The position numbers and the translations under genes were made by a program. Source: Oscillospiraceae bacterium (GTDB taxonomy: Bacteria > Bacillota > Clostridia > Oscillospirales > Ruminococcaceae). From it: a DNA stretch of 64,000 nucleotides. The notes under the pieces are model-generated. The model searched no databases and was not told the origin of the DNA. It saw only the letters and a list, made by a program, of their open reading frames with translations. The stretch is taken from positions 1-64,000 of the forward strand of contig JAFSCU010000038.1 of the NCBI GenBank assembly GCA_017436575.1, given 5' to 3'. This document shows positions 49,394-58,542 of the stretch, piece by piece. Within the stretch, counting starts at the first letter, position 1. Every line of letters begins with the position of its first letter.

Positions 49394-51640
49394 ATGGCAA
49401 AGAAAAAGACAAAAGAACCGGCTGCCAAAAGACGTGGTCTTGATGACAGCGTGGAAATACTGTCTGCCGGCGTGGTGATGGAAACCCCTATCACCGATAC
49501 ACTGCAGCAGAACTATATGCCTTATGCCATGAGCGTTATTGTTTCCCGTGCCCTGCCGGAAATAGATGGTTTCAAACCGTCTCACCGCAAACTGCTGTAT
49601 ACTATGTACGATATGGGCCTGCTGAAAGGGGCAAAGACCAAATCTGCCAATATCGTTGGTCAGACAATGCGTCTTAACCCTCACGGTGATGCAGCTATCT
49701 ACGAAACAATGGTGCGCCTTTCCCGTGGTAATGAAAGCCTGCTGGTTCCTTATGTGGACAGCAAGGGTAACTTTGGTAAGGCATACAGCCGTGACATGGC
49801 TTATGCGGCTTCCCGTTATACCGAAGCCAAGCTGGACAGTATCTGCGAAGAACTGTTCCGCGATATTGACAGCGACACTGTAGACTTTGTGGACAACTAT
49901 GACTCCACACGCAAAGAGCCTACACTGCTGCCAACCACTTTCCCGAATATCCTTACAAACAATACATTGGGTATCGCCGTAGGTATGGCATCATCTATCT
50001 GTTCTTTCAATCTGGAAGAAGTGTGCAACACTACTATCGCCCTGCTGAAAGACGATGAACACAATATAAAAGACACCCTGCTGGCACCTGACTTTGCAGG
50101 CGGTGGTATAGTGCTGTATGACCAGAGCGACATCGACTCTGTTTACAATACAGGCCGCGGCAGTATCAAGGTGCAGAGCAAGTGGGAGTATATCAAAGGC
50201 GACAATCTGATTGAAGTTACACAGATTCCGCCTACAACCACAGTTGAAGCTATTATGGACAAAGTGGCTGACCTGGTAAAACAGGGCAAGGTAAAAGAAA
50301 TCAACGATATGCGTGATGAAACAGACCTGCACGGCCTAAAGCTTACCTTTGACCTGAAACGCGGTCAGGACCCTGAAAAGCTGATGGCAAAACTGTTTAA
50401 ATCCACACCGCTGGAAGACACATTTTCTGCCAACTTCAATGTACTTATCGGCGGCGTACCACAGGTTATGGGTGTAAAAGAAATCATAAACGAATGGATT
50501 GCATTCCGAAAAGAATGTGTAAAACGCCGCACTTACCACGACCTGAAAGGTAAACAGGACCGACTGCATCTGGTGAAAGGTCTGGAATACATCCTGCTGG
50601 ATATAGACAGAGCTATTGAAATCGTACGTGAAACAGAGGATGAAAAAGAGGTTGTTCCAAATCTGATGATTGGTTTCGGCATTGACGAAATCCAGGCTGA
50701 ATATGTGGCCGAAATCCGTCTGCGCCAGTTGAACAGAAGCTATATTCTGAAAAGAATAGAAGAAAAAGAACAGCTGATAAAAGACATTGCAGAACTGGAA
50801 TCAATTCTGAAAAGCGACAGCAAAATCAGAAAAATTATCATCAAAGAACTGGAAAACGTAATCAAAAAATACGCAAAACCAAGGAAAAGCGAAATCCGCT
50901 ATGGTCTGCCTGAAGTGGTGGTGGAAGAAAAAGCAGAGGAAATTCCTGCTTATCCGGTAAATATATTCACAACCCAACAGGGTTACCTGAAAAAAATCAC
51001 TCCACAGTCACTGCGTATGTCCGGTGAGCACAAGCTGAAAGACGACGACAAAATTGTTCTTCACAGCGAAACCACCAACGATGCACATCTGCTGTTCTTT
51101 ACCGACAAGGCAGCAGTTTACAAAACCCGTGCAGCTGCTTTTGAAGACACAAAAGCCAGTGTGCTGGGTGAATATGTACCTGCCAAACTGGGTATGGATG
51201 ATGGTGAATCTGTGGTGAAAACCATTGTGGTAAAGGATTATACAGGCTTTTTATTGTTCTGTTTTGATAATGGTAAAGTGGCAAAAGTGCCGCTTTCAGC
51301 CTATGAAACAAAGACAAACCGCAAAAAGCTGATAAATGCTTTTTCAGATAAGCAGAAACTGGTGAACATCCTGTACTTTACAGAAAATACCGATGTGGTG
51401 CTGATTTCAAATGTAAACCGCGCCCTGGTGGTGAACACATCACAGATTGGCGAAAAAACCACCAAAAACTCCATCGGTGTACAGGTTCAGACACTGAAGA
51501 AAAACCAGACTGTGAAATCAGTTGTTACTCTGGCACAGGCACAGCTGGAAAACAGTGGCAAATTCCGCACCAAAAATATTCCTGCTGCCGGCAGTTTTCT
51601 GAAAGAAAACGATATTGCCCAGCAGCTTACATTCGATTAA
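49394..51640 (+). CDS. type IIA topoisomerase subunit A, divergent (GyrA/ParC-like)
   Basis: A 748-residue breakage-reunion subunit. The winged-helix region holds Arg141-Tyr142 in AASRYTEAKL, the DNA-linking tyrosine. VIVSRALPEIDGFKPSHRK, GDAAIYE and the exit gate coiled coil (~360-480) follow in normal order. The C-terminal beta-pinwheel (~500-740) lacks a clear GyrA box (QRRGGRG), arguing for decatenase/ParC-like activity rather than supercoiling. The basic N-terminus (AKKKTKEPAAKRRG) is an addition. It is co-transcribed with subunit B. Confidence 0.88.
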   Translation: MAKKKTKEPAAKRRGLDDSVEILSAGVVMETPITDTLQQNYMPYAMSVIVSRALPEIDGFKPSHRKLLYTMYDMGLLKGAKTKSANIVGQTMRLNPHGDAAIYETMVRLSRGNESLLVPYVDSKGNFGKAYSRDMAYAASRYTEAKLDSICEELFRDIDSDTVDFVDNYDSTRKEPTLLPTTFPNILTNNTLGIAVGMASSICSFNLEEVCNTTIALLKDDEHNIKDTLLAPDFAGGGIVLYDQSDIDSVYNTGRGSIKVQSKWEYIKGDNLIEVTQIPPTTTVEAIMDKVADLVKQGKVKEINDMRDETDLHGLKLTFDLKRGQDPEKLMAKLFKSTPLEDTFSANFNVLIGGVPQVMGVKEIINEWIAFRKECVKRRTYHDLKGKQDRLHLVKGLEYILLDIDRAIEIVRETEDEKEVVPNLMIGFGIDEIQAEYVAEIRLRQLNRSYILKRIEEKEQLIKDIAELESILKSDSKIRKIIIKELENVIKKYAKPRKSEIRYGLPEVVVEEKAEEIPAYPVNIFTTQQGYLKKITPQSLRMSGEHKLKDDDKIVLHSETTNDAHLLFFTDKAAVYKTRAAAFEDTKASVLGEYVPAKLGMDDGESVVKTIVVKDYTGFLLFCFDNGKVAKVPLSAYETKTNRKKLINAFSDKQKLVNILYFTENTDVVLISNVNRALVVNTSQIGEKTTKNSIGVQVQTLKKNQTVKSVVTLAQAQLENSGKFRTKNIPAAGSFLKENDIAQQLTFD

Positions 51641-51682
51641 TAAGCTTTATATTTTAAAGCATCAATTTACCATAAAATAATA

Positions 51683-51711
51683 TTGCAAAATAATTTTCTT
51701 TGTGATATACT
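51683..51711 (+). promoter_or_regulatory. promoter of secG
   Basis: TTGCAA (51683-51688), a 17-bp spacer and TATACT (51706-51711). Confidence 0.65.
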
Positions 51712-51744
51712 TAATTAGTCATAAAGTATGAAAGGTCAGATACT

Positions 51745-51984
51745 ATGGGTATTTTAGAAATTATCAGTGGCGTAATGCTTATCGCTTGCAGCGTTGTTAT
51801 CGTTCTGCTTGTTCTTGCACAGCAGCCAAGTGGCGGCATGGGCGCAGTAGCAGGTGGCGATATGTTCCAGAATGTAAGCAGCCGTTCACAGGATGCTAAA
51901 ATTGCTAATGTTACAAAATATGCAGGTGTTGTATTTTTTGTAGTTGCAATTCTGGTAAACGTTATCAGCGCTTTTGCAAAATAA
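51745..51984 (+). CDS. secG: preprotein translocase subunit SecG
   Basis: A 79-residue SecG: two transmembrane helices (~4-24 and ~55-76) with the conserved loop QQPSGGMGAVAGG between them. It supports SecYEG-mediated export. GAAAGG precedes the ATG. The order secG-rnr is the usual one in Firmicutes; smpB, which often follows, is absent here. Ends at a terminator. Confidence 0.95.
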   Translation: MGILEIISGVMLIACSVVIVLLVLAQQPSGGMGAVAGGDMFQNVSSRSQDAKIANVTKYAGVVFFVVAILVNVISAFAK

Positions 51985-52001
51985 TTATTATGAATAAGCT
52001 G

Positions 52002-52031
52002 GAGCCGTTGCATTGTGTAACGGCTCTTTGT
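52002..52031 (+). terminator. terminator of secG
   Basis: GAGCCGTT-gcattgtgt-AACGGCTC followed by TTTGTC. Confidence 0.65.
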
Positions 52032-52088
52032 CATTGTATAAACCTGTTTTGTTTTCATACAATAAACTTAAAAAAGAAAGATTTATAA

Positions 52089-54302
52089 ATGTCAATAAAA
52101 GAAAAAATTATCAAAGATTTACAGGATGGTCCTGTAAAATATAAAAAATTGCAGTCCAGATACAAAGCCACCAAAAAGTTCTTTCTTGCAATGGAAGAAC
52201 TTTACAGTGAAGGCAGGATAACCGAAAGAAACGGCTATATCCATCTTGTACAGCCAAAGGAAAAGAAAAAAAGCACAGACCCATCCCTGATGGAAGGTAC
52301 TGTGGTAAAACTGACAGAAAATTTCGGCTTTGTCCGTGTGGACGGGCTGGAAAAAGATGTGTTCGTTTCCGGCAAATATATGATGGGCGCCGTACCGGGT
52401 GACCAGGTATTGGTAAAAAGGGTACGTTCTGTTTCCCGTGACCTGGAAGGTGAAATCAAAGAAATCACAAAAGAAAAAACAAATCTGGTAGGTATCGTGA
52501 CAAATGTGGGCAGATATGTTTCAGTTCAGCTGAAAGACTGTCAGTATGTTGTGATGAGAGCAGAAAATCACGCCCCTGTAGTGCTGGATGATATTGTGCT
52601 GATAGATGTTACAAACCGTGGCACCAGTCACAGCCGTCTGGGCTGTGTTATAAAATCCGTTATCGGCACAGTTTCTTCTTCACAGAAAGCGATTCAGGTT
52701 CTTCTGGCAGAGAAAAACGTGCAGACAGAATTTCCACAGGCTGTAATCAGCGAGGCAAGAAAGGTTATTGCAAATACAGACTTACAGGCAGAATTTGCAA
52801 AGCGTACAGACCTGCGCCATTTGCCGATTTTTACCATAGACTCTGCATCTACAAAGGATATAGACGATGCCATTTCCATTGAAAAGACAGAAAAAGGTTT
52901 TAGACTGGGTGTGCATATTGCTGATGTCAGCTTTTATGTAAAAGGCAGCAGTGAAGTGGACAAAACCGCATATGACCGTGGCACGTCCATCTATTTTGGC
53001 GACAGTGTTATCCCTATGCTGCCAAAAGAATATTCCAATGATGTTTGCTCACTCAATGAAAACAGCGACCGCCTGGCTTTCTCCTGTATTATAAACCTGG
53101 ACAATCAGGGTGTGATAACTGATTATAAATTTGAAAAAACAGTTATCCGCAGCAGGGTAAAGGGTGTTTACAGTGAAATCAATGCTATACTGGCGGGGGA
53201 TATTTCTGAATATCTGCAAGAGAAATATTCACTTGTATGGAAACAGATTTTTATTATGAAAGAACTGTTCAGCCTTTTGCGTGCACGCCGTGTACAGCGT
53301 GGCAGCATGGATATTGAAAGTGACGAAGCATATATCATTTTTGATGAAAAAGGCAAGGCTGTTGATATCAGGAAAAGAGAACGCGGCATGTCCGAAATGA
53401 TTATCGAAGAATTTATGCTCTGTGCCAACAACTGTGCCGCAAATCTGGGCAGAAAACAGAAACTGCCTTTTGTTTACCGTATTCATCAGGAACCCGATGC
53501 AGAAAAACTGTATACGCTGAAAGAAAATCTGGGCAGAATTGGTCTGTCACTTTCACGGGACAAAAATAAATCCTTACAGCAGTCAATGAGTGACCTGCTG
53601 GACAAAACCCGTGGCACAAACCTGCAGAATATTGTTCATAAACAGGTGCTGCGCAGCCAGTCAAAGGCCAAATATTCCCCAGACCCTATAGGACATTTCG
53701 GTATTGTATTGGAAGACTATGCACATTTTACCAGTCCTATCCGCCGTTATGCAGACCTTGCAATACATCGTATTCTTTCTGAATATGTGGCAGGTGCCAA
53801 TATGGAAAAAATGAACAAGCGTTTTGGCAAATTTGCACCTAACCGGGCACAGCAGGCATCAAATACAGAACTGGTGGCGATGACAGTGGAACGTGATGCC
53901 ACAGATATTTACAAAGCGGAAATAATGGCTGACCATATAGACGAAGTTTATACAGGCACAGTTTCCGGTGTAATGAGCTATGGTGTGTATGTAGTACTGG
54001 ACAACACTGTGGAAGGTCTGGTACACATTTCTATGCTGGATATGTTTAATCCTGTATTGAATGAAGGATACAGCCTGTCCTGTGCGATTACCGGTGAAAA
54101 TTATAAAATAGGAGACACAGTGACTGTAAAGGTTATCGGCACCGATATTCTCAACGGCAATGTGGATTTTGCCATGGCTGATACAGAAATAATTGACACG
54201 CCAAAAATTTCCCGGCCTAAACAGCGCAAGTCTACAGAAAAACGCTTTGAAAAAGAAAAAGGCAGAAAGTCACCAAAGAAAACTAAATATAAAAGAAGAT
54301 AA
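52089..54302 (+). CDS. rnr: ribonuclease R
   Basis: A 737-residue 3'-5' exoribonuclease. Order: N-terminal winged helix (~1-60), two cold-shock OB folds (~65-220), the RNB catalytic domain with FTIDSASTKDIDDAISIE (Asp cluster) and HFTSPIRRYADL, and a C-terminal S1 domain (~620-700) with a Lys/Arg-rich tail. It degrades structured RNA. Only weak AAAGAAAG precedes the ATG. It is separated from secG by a terminator and may have its own promoter (TTGTAT..TACAAT, 52036-52065). Confidence 0.95.
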   Translation: MSIKEKIIKDLQDGPVKYKKLQSRYKATKKFFLAMEELYSEGRITERNGYIHLVQPKEKKKSTDPSLMEGTVVKLTENFGFVRVDGLEKDVFVSGKYMMGAVPGDQVLVKRVRSVSRDLEGEIKEITKEKTNLVGIVTNVGRYVSVQLKDCQYVVMRAENHAPVVLDDIVLIDVTNRGTSHSRLGCVIKSVIGTVSSSQKAIQVLLAEKNVQTEFPQAVISEARKVIANTDLQAEFAKRTDLRHLPIFTIDSASTKDIDDAISIEKTEKGFRLGVHIADVSFYVKGSSEVDKTAYDRGTSIYFGDSVIPMLPKEYSNDVCSLNENSDRLAFSCIINLDNQGVITDYKFEKTVIRSRVKGVYSEINAILAGDISEYLQEKYSLVWKQIFIMKELFSLLRARRVQRGSMDIESDEAYIIFDEKGKAVDIRKRERGMSEMIIEEFMLCANNCAANLGRKQKLPFVYRIHQEPDAEKLYTLKENLGRIGLSLSRDKNKSLQQSMSDLLDKTRGTNLQNIVHKQVLRSQSKAKYSPDPIGHFGIVLEDYAHFTSPIRRYADLAIHRILSEYVAGANMEKMNKRFGKFAPNRAQQASNTELVAMTVERDATDIYKAEIMADHIDEVYTGTVSGVMSYGVYVVLDNTVEGLVHISMLDMFNPVLNEGYSLSCAITGENYKIGDTVTVKVIGTDILNGNVDFAMADTEIIDTPKISRPKQRKSTEKRFEKEKGRKSPKKTKYKRR

Positions 54303-54331
54303 AAACAGAGTGCTGATGCACTCTGTTTTTT
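54302..54331. terminator. terminator of rnr
   Basis: AAAAACAGAGTGC-tgat-GCACTCTGTTTTTT, beginning inside the rnr stop codon. Confidence 0.85.
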
Positions 54332-54337
54332 ATCTGG

Positions 54338-55438
54338 TTATTCCGGTTTATTCAGTTTATGTTTTAAAACAGCAACTGCTTTTTTTAGTACAACAGATAT
54401 AGCGCCACAGGCTGCAAATACGGATATGCAGTAAATAACAGTAAATTTCAAAAACTGAACTGTGGTTTCCCTGCCATTTAAAAATGTGGTTATAACCCAG
54501 CTTTTATAGCCTAAAATTGTGATTATTTCTGAAATCAGTGGATGCAGTATATACACATCCATTGTGGTGGATGAAATGAAATTTATAGTTTTGACAGTAA
54601 AAGGCTTTATGCTTAACACCGCCACCGCCAGAGACACAGCACACAGAAAGCCCGCACTGGTGTACCAGCCGTACAGATGGGTCTGTGTCACATCTGTGTT
54701 CAGCAGTTTCTGAATATGTATGCTGCGTGTAATATTTATTGCTGTAAACATTGCAACAGCTGCAATAAATGGCAATAACTTGCCTTCAAACCGGCTTCGG
54801 TGTTGGTATATTATTTCCCCTGCAATCACAAACAGACAGCCCGGGATAAACACAGTCAGCGGTACCATATCACAGCGCAGCATATTGTTGTTGGTGCAGT
54901 CGTTGGCGTACAGCAGTGCAAAAGTACCCAGCAAAAAAACTGCTTTATACCGTTTTTTTGCCAGCAGTTTTGTTTTGATGACATTCAGCAGGGGATACAC
55001 CGCCACTATCATACAGTACAGGTACATATACCACAGGTGTTGAGCGTTGTGGATTATAGGGTTCCAGGTAAATATACTTGTTGCCAATTGTCCGGCCATA
55101 TCAGCCCAGTCCACTGTCAGTCCTGACAAAAAGGGATATATAAATGCTACAAAAACAGTGTATATCATTGTGGGCAGCAGTATTTTTCTGCTGCAATCTG
55201 TCAGTTTTGCAGTATATTTCCGGTTTCTGAAAAAGAAAAAACCTGTTATCAGCAGGAATATACCCACAGCATCAGTACATATACAGGTTACAAATGTTCT
55301 GGCAAGCACCCGTTGACCATTTACAAAAGTATTTGGTTTGAAATGCAGTACCAATACTGCAAAACATGCAATCAGTCTCAGTATTTCCACACGGCTGTCA
55401 CGGCCTGTCTTTGCTTTTGTTGCAATAACATTACTCAT
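54338..55438 (-). CDS. acyltransferase 3-family membrane protein
   Basis: A 366-residue polytopic protein with about ten helices. It begins with SRVEILRLIACFAVLVLHF, the acyltransferase-3 (OatA/WecH) motif with the catalytic His, followed by WYMYLYCMIVAVYPLL. Such enzymes O-acetylate sugars or peptidoglycan; no SGNH domain is fused, so it is the membrane-only type. The substrate is unknown. Single minus-strand gene. Confidence 0.88.
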   Translation of the reverse strand: MSNVIATKAKTGRDSRVEILRLIACFAVLVLHFKPNTFVNGQRVLARTFVTCICTDAVGIFLLITGFFFFRNRKYTAKLTDCSRKILLPTMIYTVFVAFIYPFLSGLTVDWADMAGQLATSIFTWNPIIHNAQHLWYMYLYCMIVAVYPLLNVIKTKLLAKKRYKAVFLLGTFALLYANDCTNNNMLRCDMVPLTVFIPGCLFVIAGEIIYQHRSRFEGKLLPFIAAVAMFTAINITRSIHIQKLLNTDVTQTHLYGWYTSAGFLCAVSLAVAVLSIKPFTVKTINFISSTTMDVYILHPLISEIITILGYKSWVITTFLNGRETTVQFLKFTVIYCISVFAACGAISVVLKKAVAVLKHKLNKPE

Positions 55439-55596
55439 TGTTGTTCCTCAAATAATCTTCTCTTTGGAAAATTATAATATATCCCCCGTTTTATTGCAAA
55501 TAAAACAGCAATACAGTTTGGCATTTAATTGTCGTTGCATTGCGCGGAAGAAATGTTGTATGTATAGAAATGGATTTAGCTGTGCAATAAAAATAT

Positions 55597-55625
55597 AAGG
55601 GCGGCATTCTGCCACCCTTGCTAAA
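55597..55625 (-). terminator. terminator of the zinc-ribbon gene pair
   Basis: On the minus strand AAGGGTGGCA-gaa-TGCCGCCCTT followed by ATATTTTTATT. Confidence 0.65.
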
Positions 55626-55652
55626 TCTGTTTGTAATATTGCGATTGGTTTG

Positions 55653-55970
55653 TCAGAGCTTTTCGCCGCATTTGGGACAACTCCGTGGCACATAATCTGT
55701 TTTTGATGCCTTATACCCCAAAGACGAACCGCAAAAAGGGCATACAGACCGCTCGTGCCTATATATTCCGGCCATAAGCACAAGTACCGCGGTAACCATA
55801 AAACCGGGAAAGAACAGCCACCATAAAAATCCATCCCGATGCAGCATCAACTGCAAGGAAACTATAAACACAGCCACTGCGGCAACCCGGCATTGTATAG
55901 ATCTTTTGCTGTTTTTTGAAAATTCATCAAGTATATGCTTTTTGGTTTCGATATCCAGATTATCTTTCAT
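55653..55970 (-). CDS. two-helix membrane protein with C-terminal zinc ribbon, copy 2
   Basis: A 105-residue protein: charged N-terminus, two membrane helices (~27-45 and ~50-68), then CPFCGSSLGY...CPKCGEKL, a four-Cys zinc ribbon. It is a paralogue of the gene just upstream (same plan and same CPFCG.. CP.CGEKL ending). GGAG lies seven bases before ATG. The function is unknown; membrane zinc-ribbon proteins of this type are common and uncharacterised. Confidence 0.75.
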   Translation of the reverse strand: MKDNLDIETKKHILDEFSKNSKRSIQCRVAAVAVFIVSLQLMLHRDGFLWWLFFPGFMVTAVLVLMAGIYRHERSVCPFCGSSLGYKASKTDYVPRSCPKCGEKL

Positions 55971-55991
55971 AAGTTTTCTCCATAATCAATA

Positions 55992-56324
55992 TTAATATCG
56001 CAGCTTTTCACCGCAAAAAGGGCATACAGCTGGAAAATTCATCATCAGCGGATTGCGCTGGCCCATTCGGTTGTCCATTTTAAGTCCGCAAAATGGACAG
56101 TGGTTGGCCACACTAAGATTTATCGCTGAAAGAAACATCAGCACACCGCCACCGGATATACCTGCCTGGCTAAGGGTATCATTCATTTTACCCAAAGATG
56201 CAATGGGAACTAAAAGCATCACAAGGCTGACAACAAACAAAATTTTATATCTTGTCACTTTTTTACTGTGCTTTAAGGCTATTGCTCTTTTTTCTTCTTC
56301 GGAATAGTCTGTTCTTTTTATCAT
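55992..56324 (-). CDS. two-helix membrane protein with C-terminal zinc ribbon, copy 1
   Basis: A 110-residue protein with an N-terminal charged helix (DYSEEEKRAIALKHSKKV), two membrane helices (~27-45 and ~55-72) and the zinc ribbon CPFCGLKM...CPFCGEKL. The start at 56324 follows GGAGAACATCT; a longer frame to 56408 has no ribosome site. It is the first gene of a two-gene unit with its paralogue, 21 bases apart. Confidence 0.75.
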   Translation of the reverse strand: MIKRTDYSEEEKRAIALKHSKKVTRYKILFVVSLVMLLVPIASLGKMNDTLSQAGISGGGVLMFLSAINLSVANHCPFCGLKMDNRMGQRNPLMMNFPAVCPFCGEKLRY

Positions 56325-56450
56325 AGATGTTCTCCATATATATAACTTTATAGATATATTATCAAACAAATGTGAAAATTTCAACATAGCTATTACGCCC
56401 GAATTCAATTTTATCTGACTGATTTTAATACAGTAAAAAACAAATAATTA

Positions 56451-56479
56451 CAGGCACAGCAGTTTATCTGCTGTGCCTG
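56451..56479 (-). terminator. terminator of ppiB
   Basis: CAGGCACAGCAG-ataaa-CTGCTGTGCCTG followed on the minus strand by TAATTATTTGTTTTTT. Confidence 0.75.
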
Positions 56480-56517
56480 TTGACTGTCTATACCGCTATT
56501 ACGGCTTTTTGCTGAAA

Positions 56518-56988
56518 TTATTCGATTACAACTGATTTCATAACAACAGGCTGTACAGGTCTGTCGCCCCAGCTTGTTCTTACAGCTGCAATTCTGTCTA
56601 CAACTTCAATGCCTTCCACTACTTTACCGAATGCTGCATACTGACCATCCAGATGTGGAGCATCTTCGTGCATAATAAAGAACTGGCTGCCTGCACTGTT
56701 AGGGTCAGCTGTTCTTGCCATAGAGATTACACCTTTTGTGTGTTTCAGGTCATTTTTCCAGCCGTTTGCTGCAAATTCGCCAGGAATTGACCAGCCTGGG
56801 CCACCTGTACCGTTACCTTTTGGGCAACCGCCCTGAATCATAAAGCCACGGATAATTCTGTGGAATGTCAGGCCGTTGTAATAACCGCTGTTAACCAGCT
56901 TTTCAAAGTTTTCTACTGTTTTTGGTGCGATTTCAGGATAAAGTTCCAGTTTGATAACTTCGCCTGTGTCCATAGTAATAACTACCAT
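56518..56988 (-). CDS. peptidyl-prolyl cis-trans isomerase, cyclophilin type
   Basis: A 156-residue cytoplasmic cyclophilin (no signal peptide). The active-site strand [33 protein letters not shown] and the [13 protein letters not shown] segment are diagnostic. It catalyses proline isomerisation in protein folding. AAGGAGA lies about ten bases before ATG. It follows coaX in the same direction and may be co-transcribed with it. PpiB is the closest named relative. Confidence 0.95.
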   Translation of the reverse strand: MVVITMDTGEVIKLELYPEIAPKTVENFEKLVNSGYYNGLTFHRIIRGFMIQGGCPKGNGTGGPGWSIPGEFAANGWKNDLKHTKGVISMARTADPNSAGSQFFIMHEDAPHLDGQYAAFGKVVEGIEVVDRIAAVRTSWGDRPVQPVVMKSVVIE

Positions 56989-57035
56989 AATAAATAGTCT
57001 CCTTATATGTGAAATTTTTATTTTTAATTATGTGA

Positions 57036-57809
57036 TTACAAACCCTTGATTCGCTTGTAGTAAAGATACAGCCCTTCCAGCAAAAGGTTTTCATTAATAA
57101 TATTTGGGTGCTGGCACAATGGCATTACATACTTTGAACCGCCACCGGTGCAGTAAACGTTACACTGGGTGCCCATTTCTTTTTCAAAAGCAGAAATCAT
57201 GCCATCCATCATAAAGGCATTGCCAAACACAACTCCGCTGGCAATACTGTCAGCAGTATTTGTCCCGATAACTTTTGCAGGGGCCACCAGACTTTTGTCA
57301 GCAGGCAGACCGGTGCGTGCAATCAGTGCTTCCAATGCCACCAGAATGCCCGGCACAATGCTTACACCTAAAATACGGCCGTCTTTGTCCATGGCTGTCA
57401 GTGTAGTGCCTGTACCCATATCCACTACTATTGCAGGCAGTGAATATTTTTCTTTCACAGTCATACAGCCGGCAATGATATCCAGCCCCACTTCGTCAGG
57501 ATTATCGGTCAATATTTCTATACCTGTTATTTCAGGATTGTTTTCAAACAGTACAGGTTTGTGGCTGAAAGCAATTTCCATAGCTTCATACACACCCTGT
57601 GTAGAGTTTGCCACCACACTGCACAGAATACTGCCCTTTACATCTTCAGGATTTATATTGTTGGCTTTCAGTCCTTTCAGAATGCCGCCCAGATATGTCC
57701 AGCAGCTTTGCTCTTTCTGATAAGGAATATGAAAGTCTTTTATATGCATATCATTTTCAAAAACACCTACATCAATATCGGTGTTTCCTATGTCAAAACA
57801 TAATATCAT
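57036..57809 (-). CDS. coaX: type III pantothenate kinase
   Basis: A 257-residue CoaX, first step of coenzyme A synthesis. Motifs: DIGNTDIDVGVF (phosphate 1, usually DIGNTN), DMGTGTTLTA (phosphate 2) and GGGSKYV near the C-terminus. The usual PDRxGxDR loop reads PDEVGLDIIAG, a Glu and Ile variant seen in some Clostridia. GAGG precedes ATG by ten bases. It is likely to head a coaX-ppiB unit. Confidence 0.93.
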   Translation of the reverse strand: MILCFDIGNTDIDVGVFENDMHIKDFHIPYQKEQSCWTYLGGILKGLKANNINPEDVKGSILCSVVANSTQGVYEAMEIAFSHKPVLFENNPEITGIEILTDNPDEVGLDIIAGCMTVKEKYSLPAIVVDMGTGTTLTAMDKDGRILGVSIVPGILVALEALIARTGLPADKSLVAPAKVIGTNTADSIASGVVFGNAFMMDGMISAFEKEMGTQCNVYCTGGGSKYVMPLCQHPNIINENLLLEGLYLYYKRIKGL

Positions 57810-57945
57810 TCAGGTTCGCCTCACAATCATAGTATTATTTTATCATATTTTTCAAAAAATAAAAGACCAGTGATAATTAATTTTCATAAAGCATAAAAAT
57901 TAATTAACAAATATTTGATGAAAAGTTTGTACAAGGGGGATAAAA

Positions 57946-58446
57946 ATGTTCGTTCTTACTTTTAACAGCAAAAAAAGCGGCAAGGCACTGGCAGCATTGC
58001 TGGCGGTGTGTTTTATTCTTGGTATTGCTGCAGGAGTGAAAAAATTTGTTTTCAGCAGGCGGGAAACAGTTGCCGCACCTAAAGCCAGTCTGGAAATGGA
58101 GACTACACGGCAGATGGCTGAATATATTTTTTCCAAAGGCTACACTGTTGATTTGCAGTCAGCACGGGTAAAAGAAGTAAGGATACCTAAAAAGTTTGAC
58201 CGGGAATTTGAAAATTTCAACAATAAAATAAAACTTACAGACGGGCTGTCGCTGGAAAAATACAAAAATGACAAAGTCAATAAGTGGACATTTGATATTG
58301 TTGACTATGATGTGGAGGGTAAAACAGCGGTGGCCGTAATGCTGGTAAAAAAAGATAAACTGATAGGTGCATATATTATCCAGCAACCGGAAGGCACAGC
58401 TCATTCACTGTCAAAACATATAACCGGCACAGATGCACTGGAATAA
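57946..58446 (+). CDS. DUF4830-like membrane-anchored protein
   Basis: A 166-residue protein with one N-terminal membrane helix (~13-30) and an outer domain containing RQMAEYIFSKGYTVD, VRIPKKFDREFENFNN and YKNDKVNKWTFDIVDYD. This resembles the DUF4830 family of Clostridia, from memory. The role is unknown. AAGGGGG precedes the ATG by seven bases. An imperfect hairpin, not a clean terminator, follows. Confidence 0.7.
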   Translation: MFVLTFNSKKSGKALAALLAVCFILGIAAGVKKFVFSRRETVAAPKASLEMETTRQMAEYIFSKGYTVDLQSARVKEVRIPKKFDREFENFNNKIKLTDGLSLEKYKNDKVNKWTFDIVDYDVEGKTAVAVMLVKKDKLIGAYIIQQPEGTAHSLSKHITGTDALE

Positions 58447-58485
58447 ATATGTGGAATATGGTAAAATAAAAATTATAAAATATCA

Positions 58486-58520
58486 GACACACAGGAGGGG
58501 GGGAACCTTCTCCCTGTGTC
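58486..58520. repeat. G-rich intergenic hairpin
   Basis: GACACACAGGAG-ggggggaacct-TCTCCCTGTGTC between two genes, lacking a T-run. It is similar in style to the other intergenic hairpin repeats but not to their consensus. Confidence 0.45.
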
Positions 58521-58542
58521 AATCAGTATAAAGGACTATATT

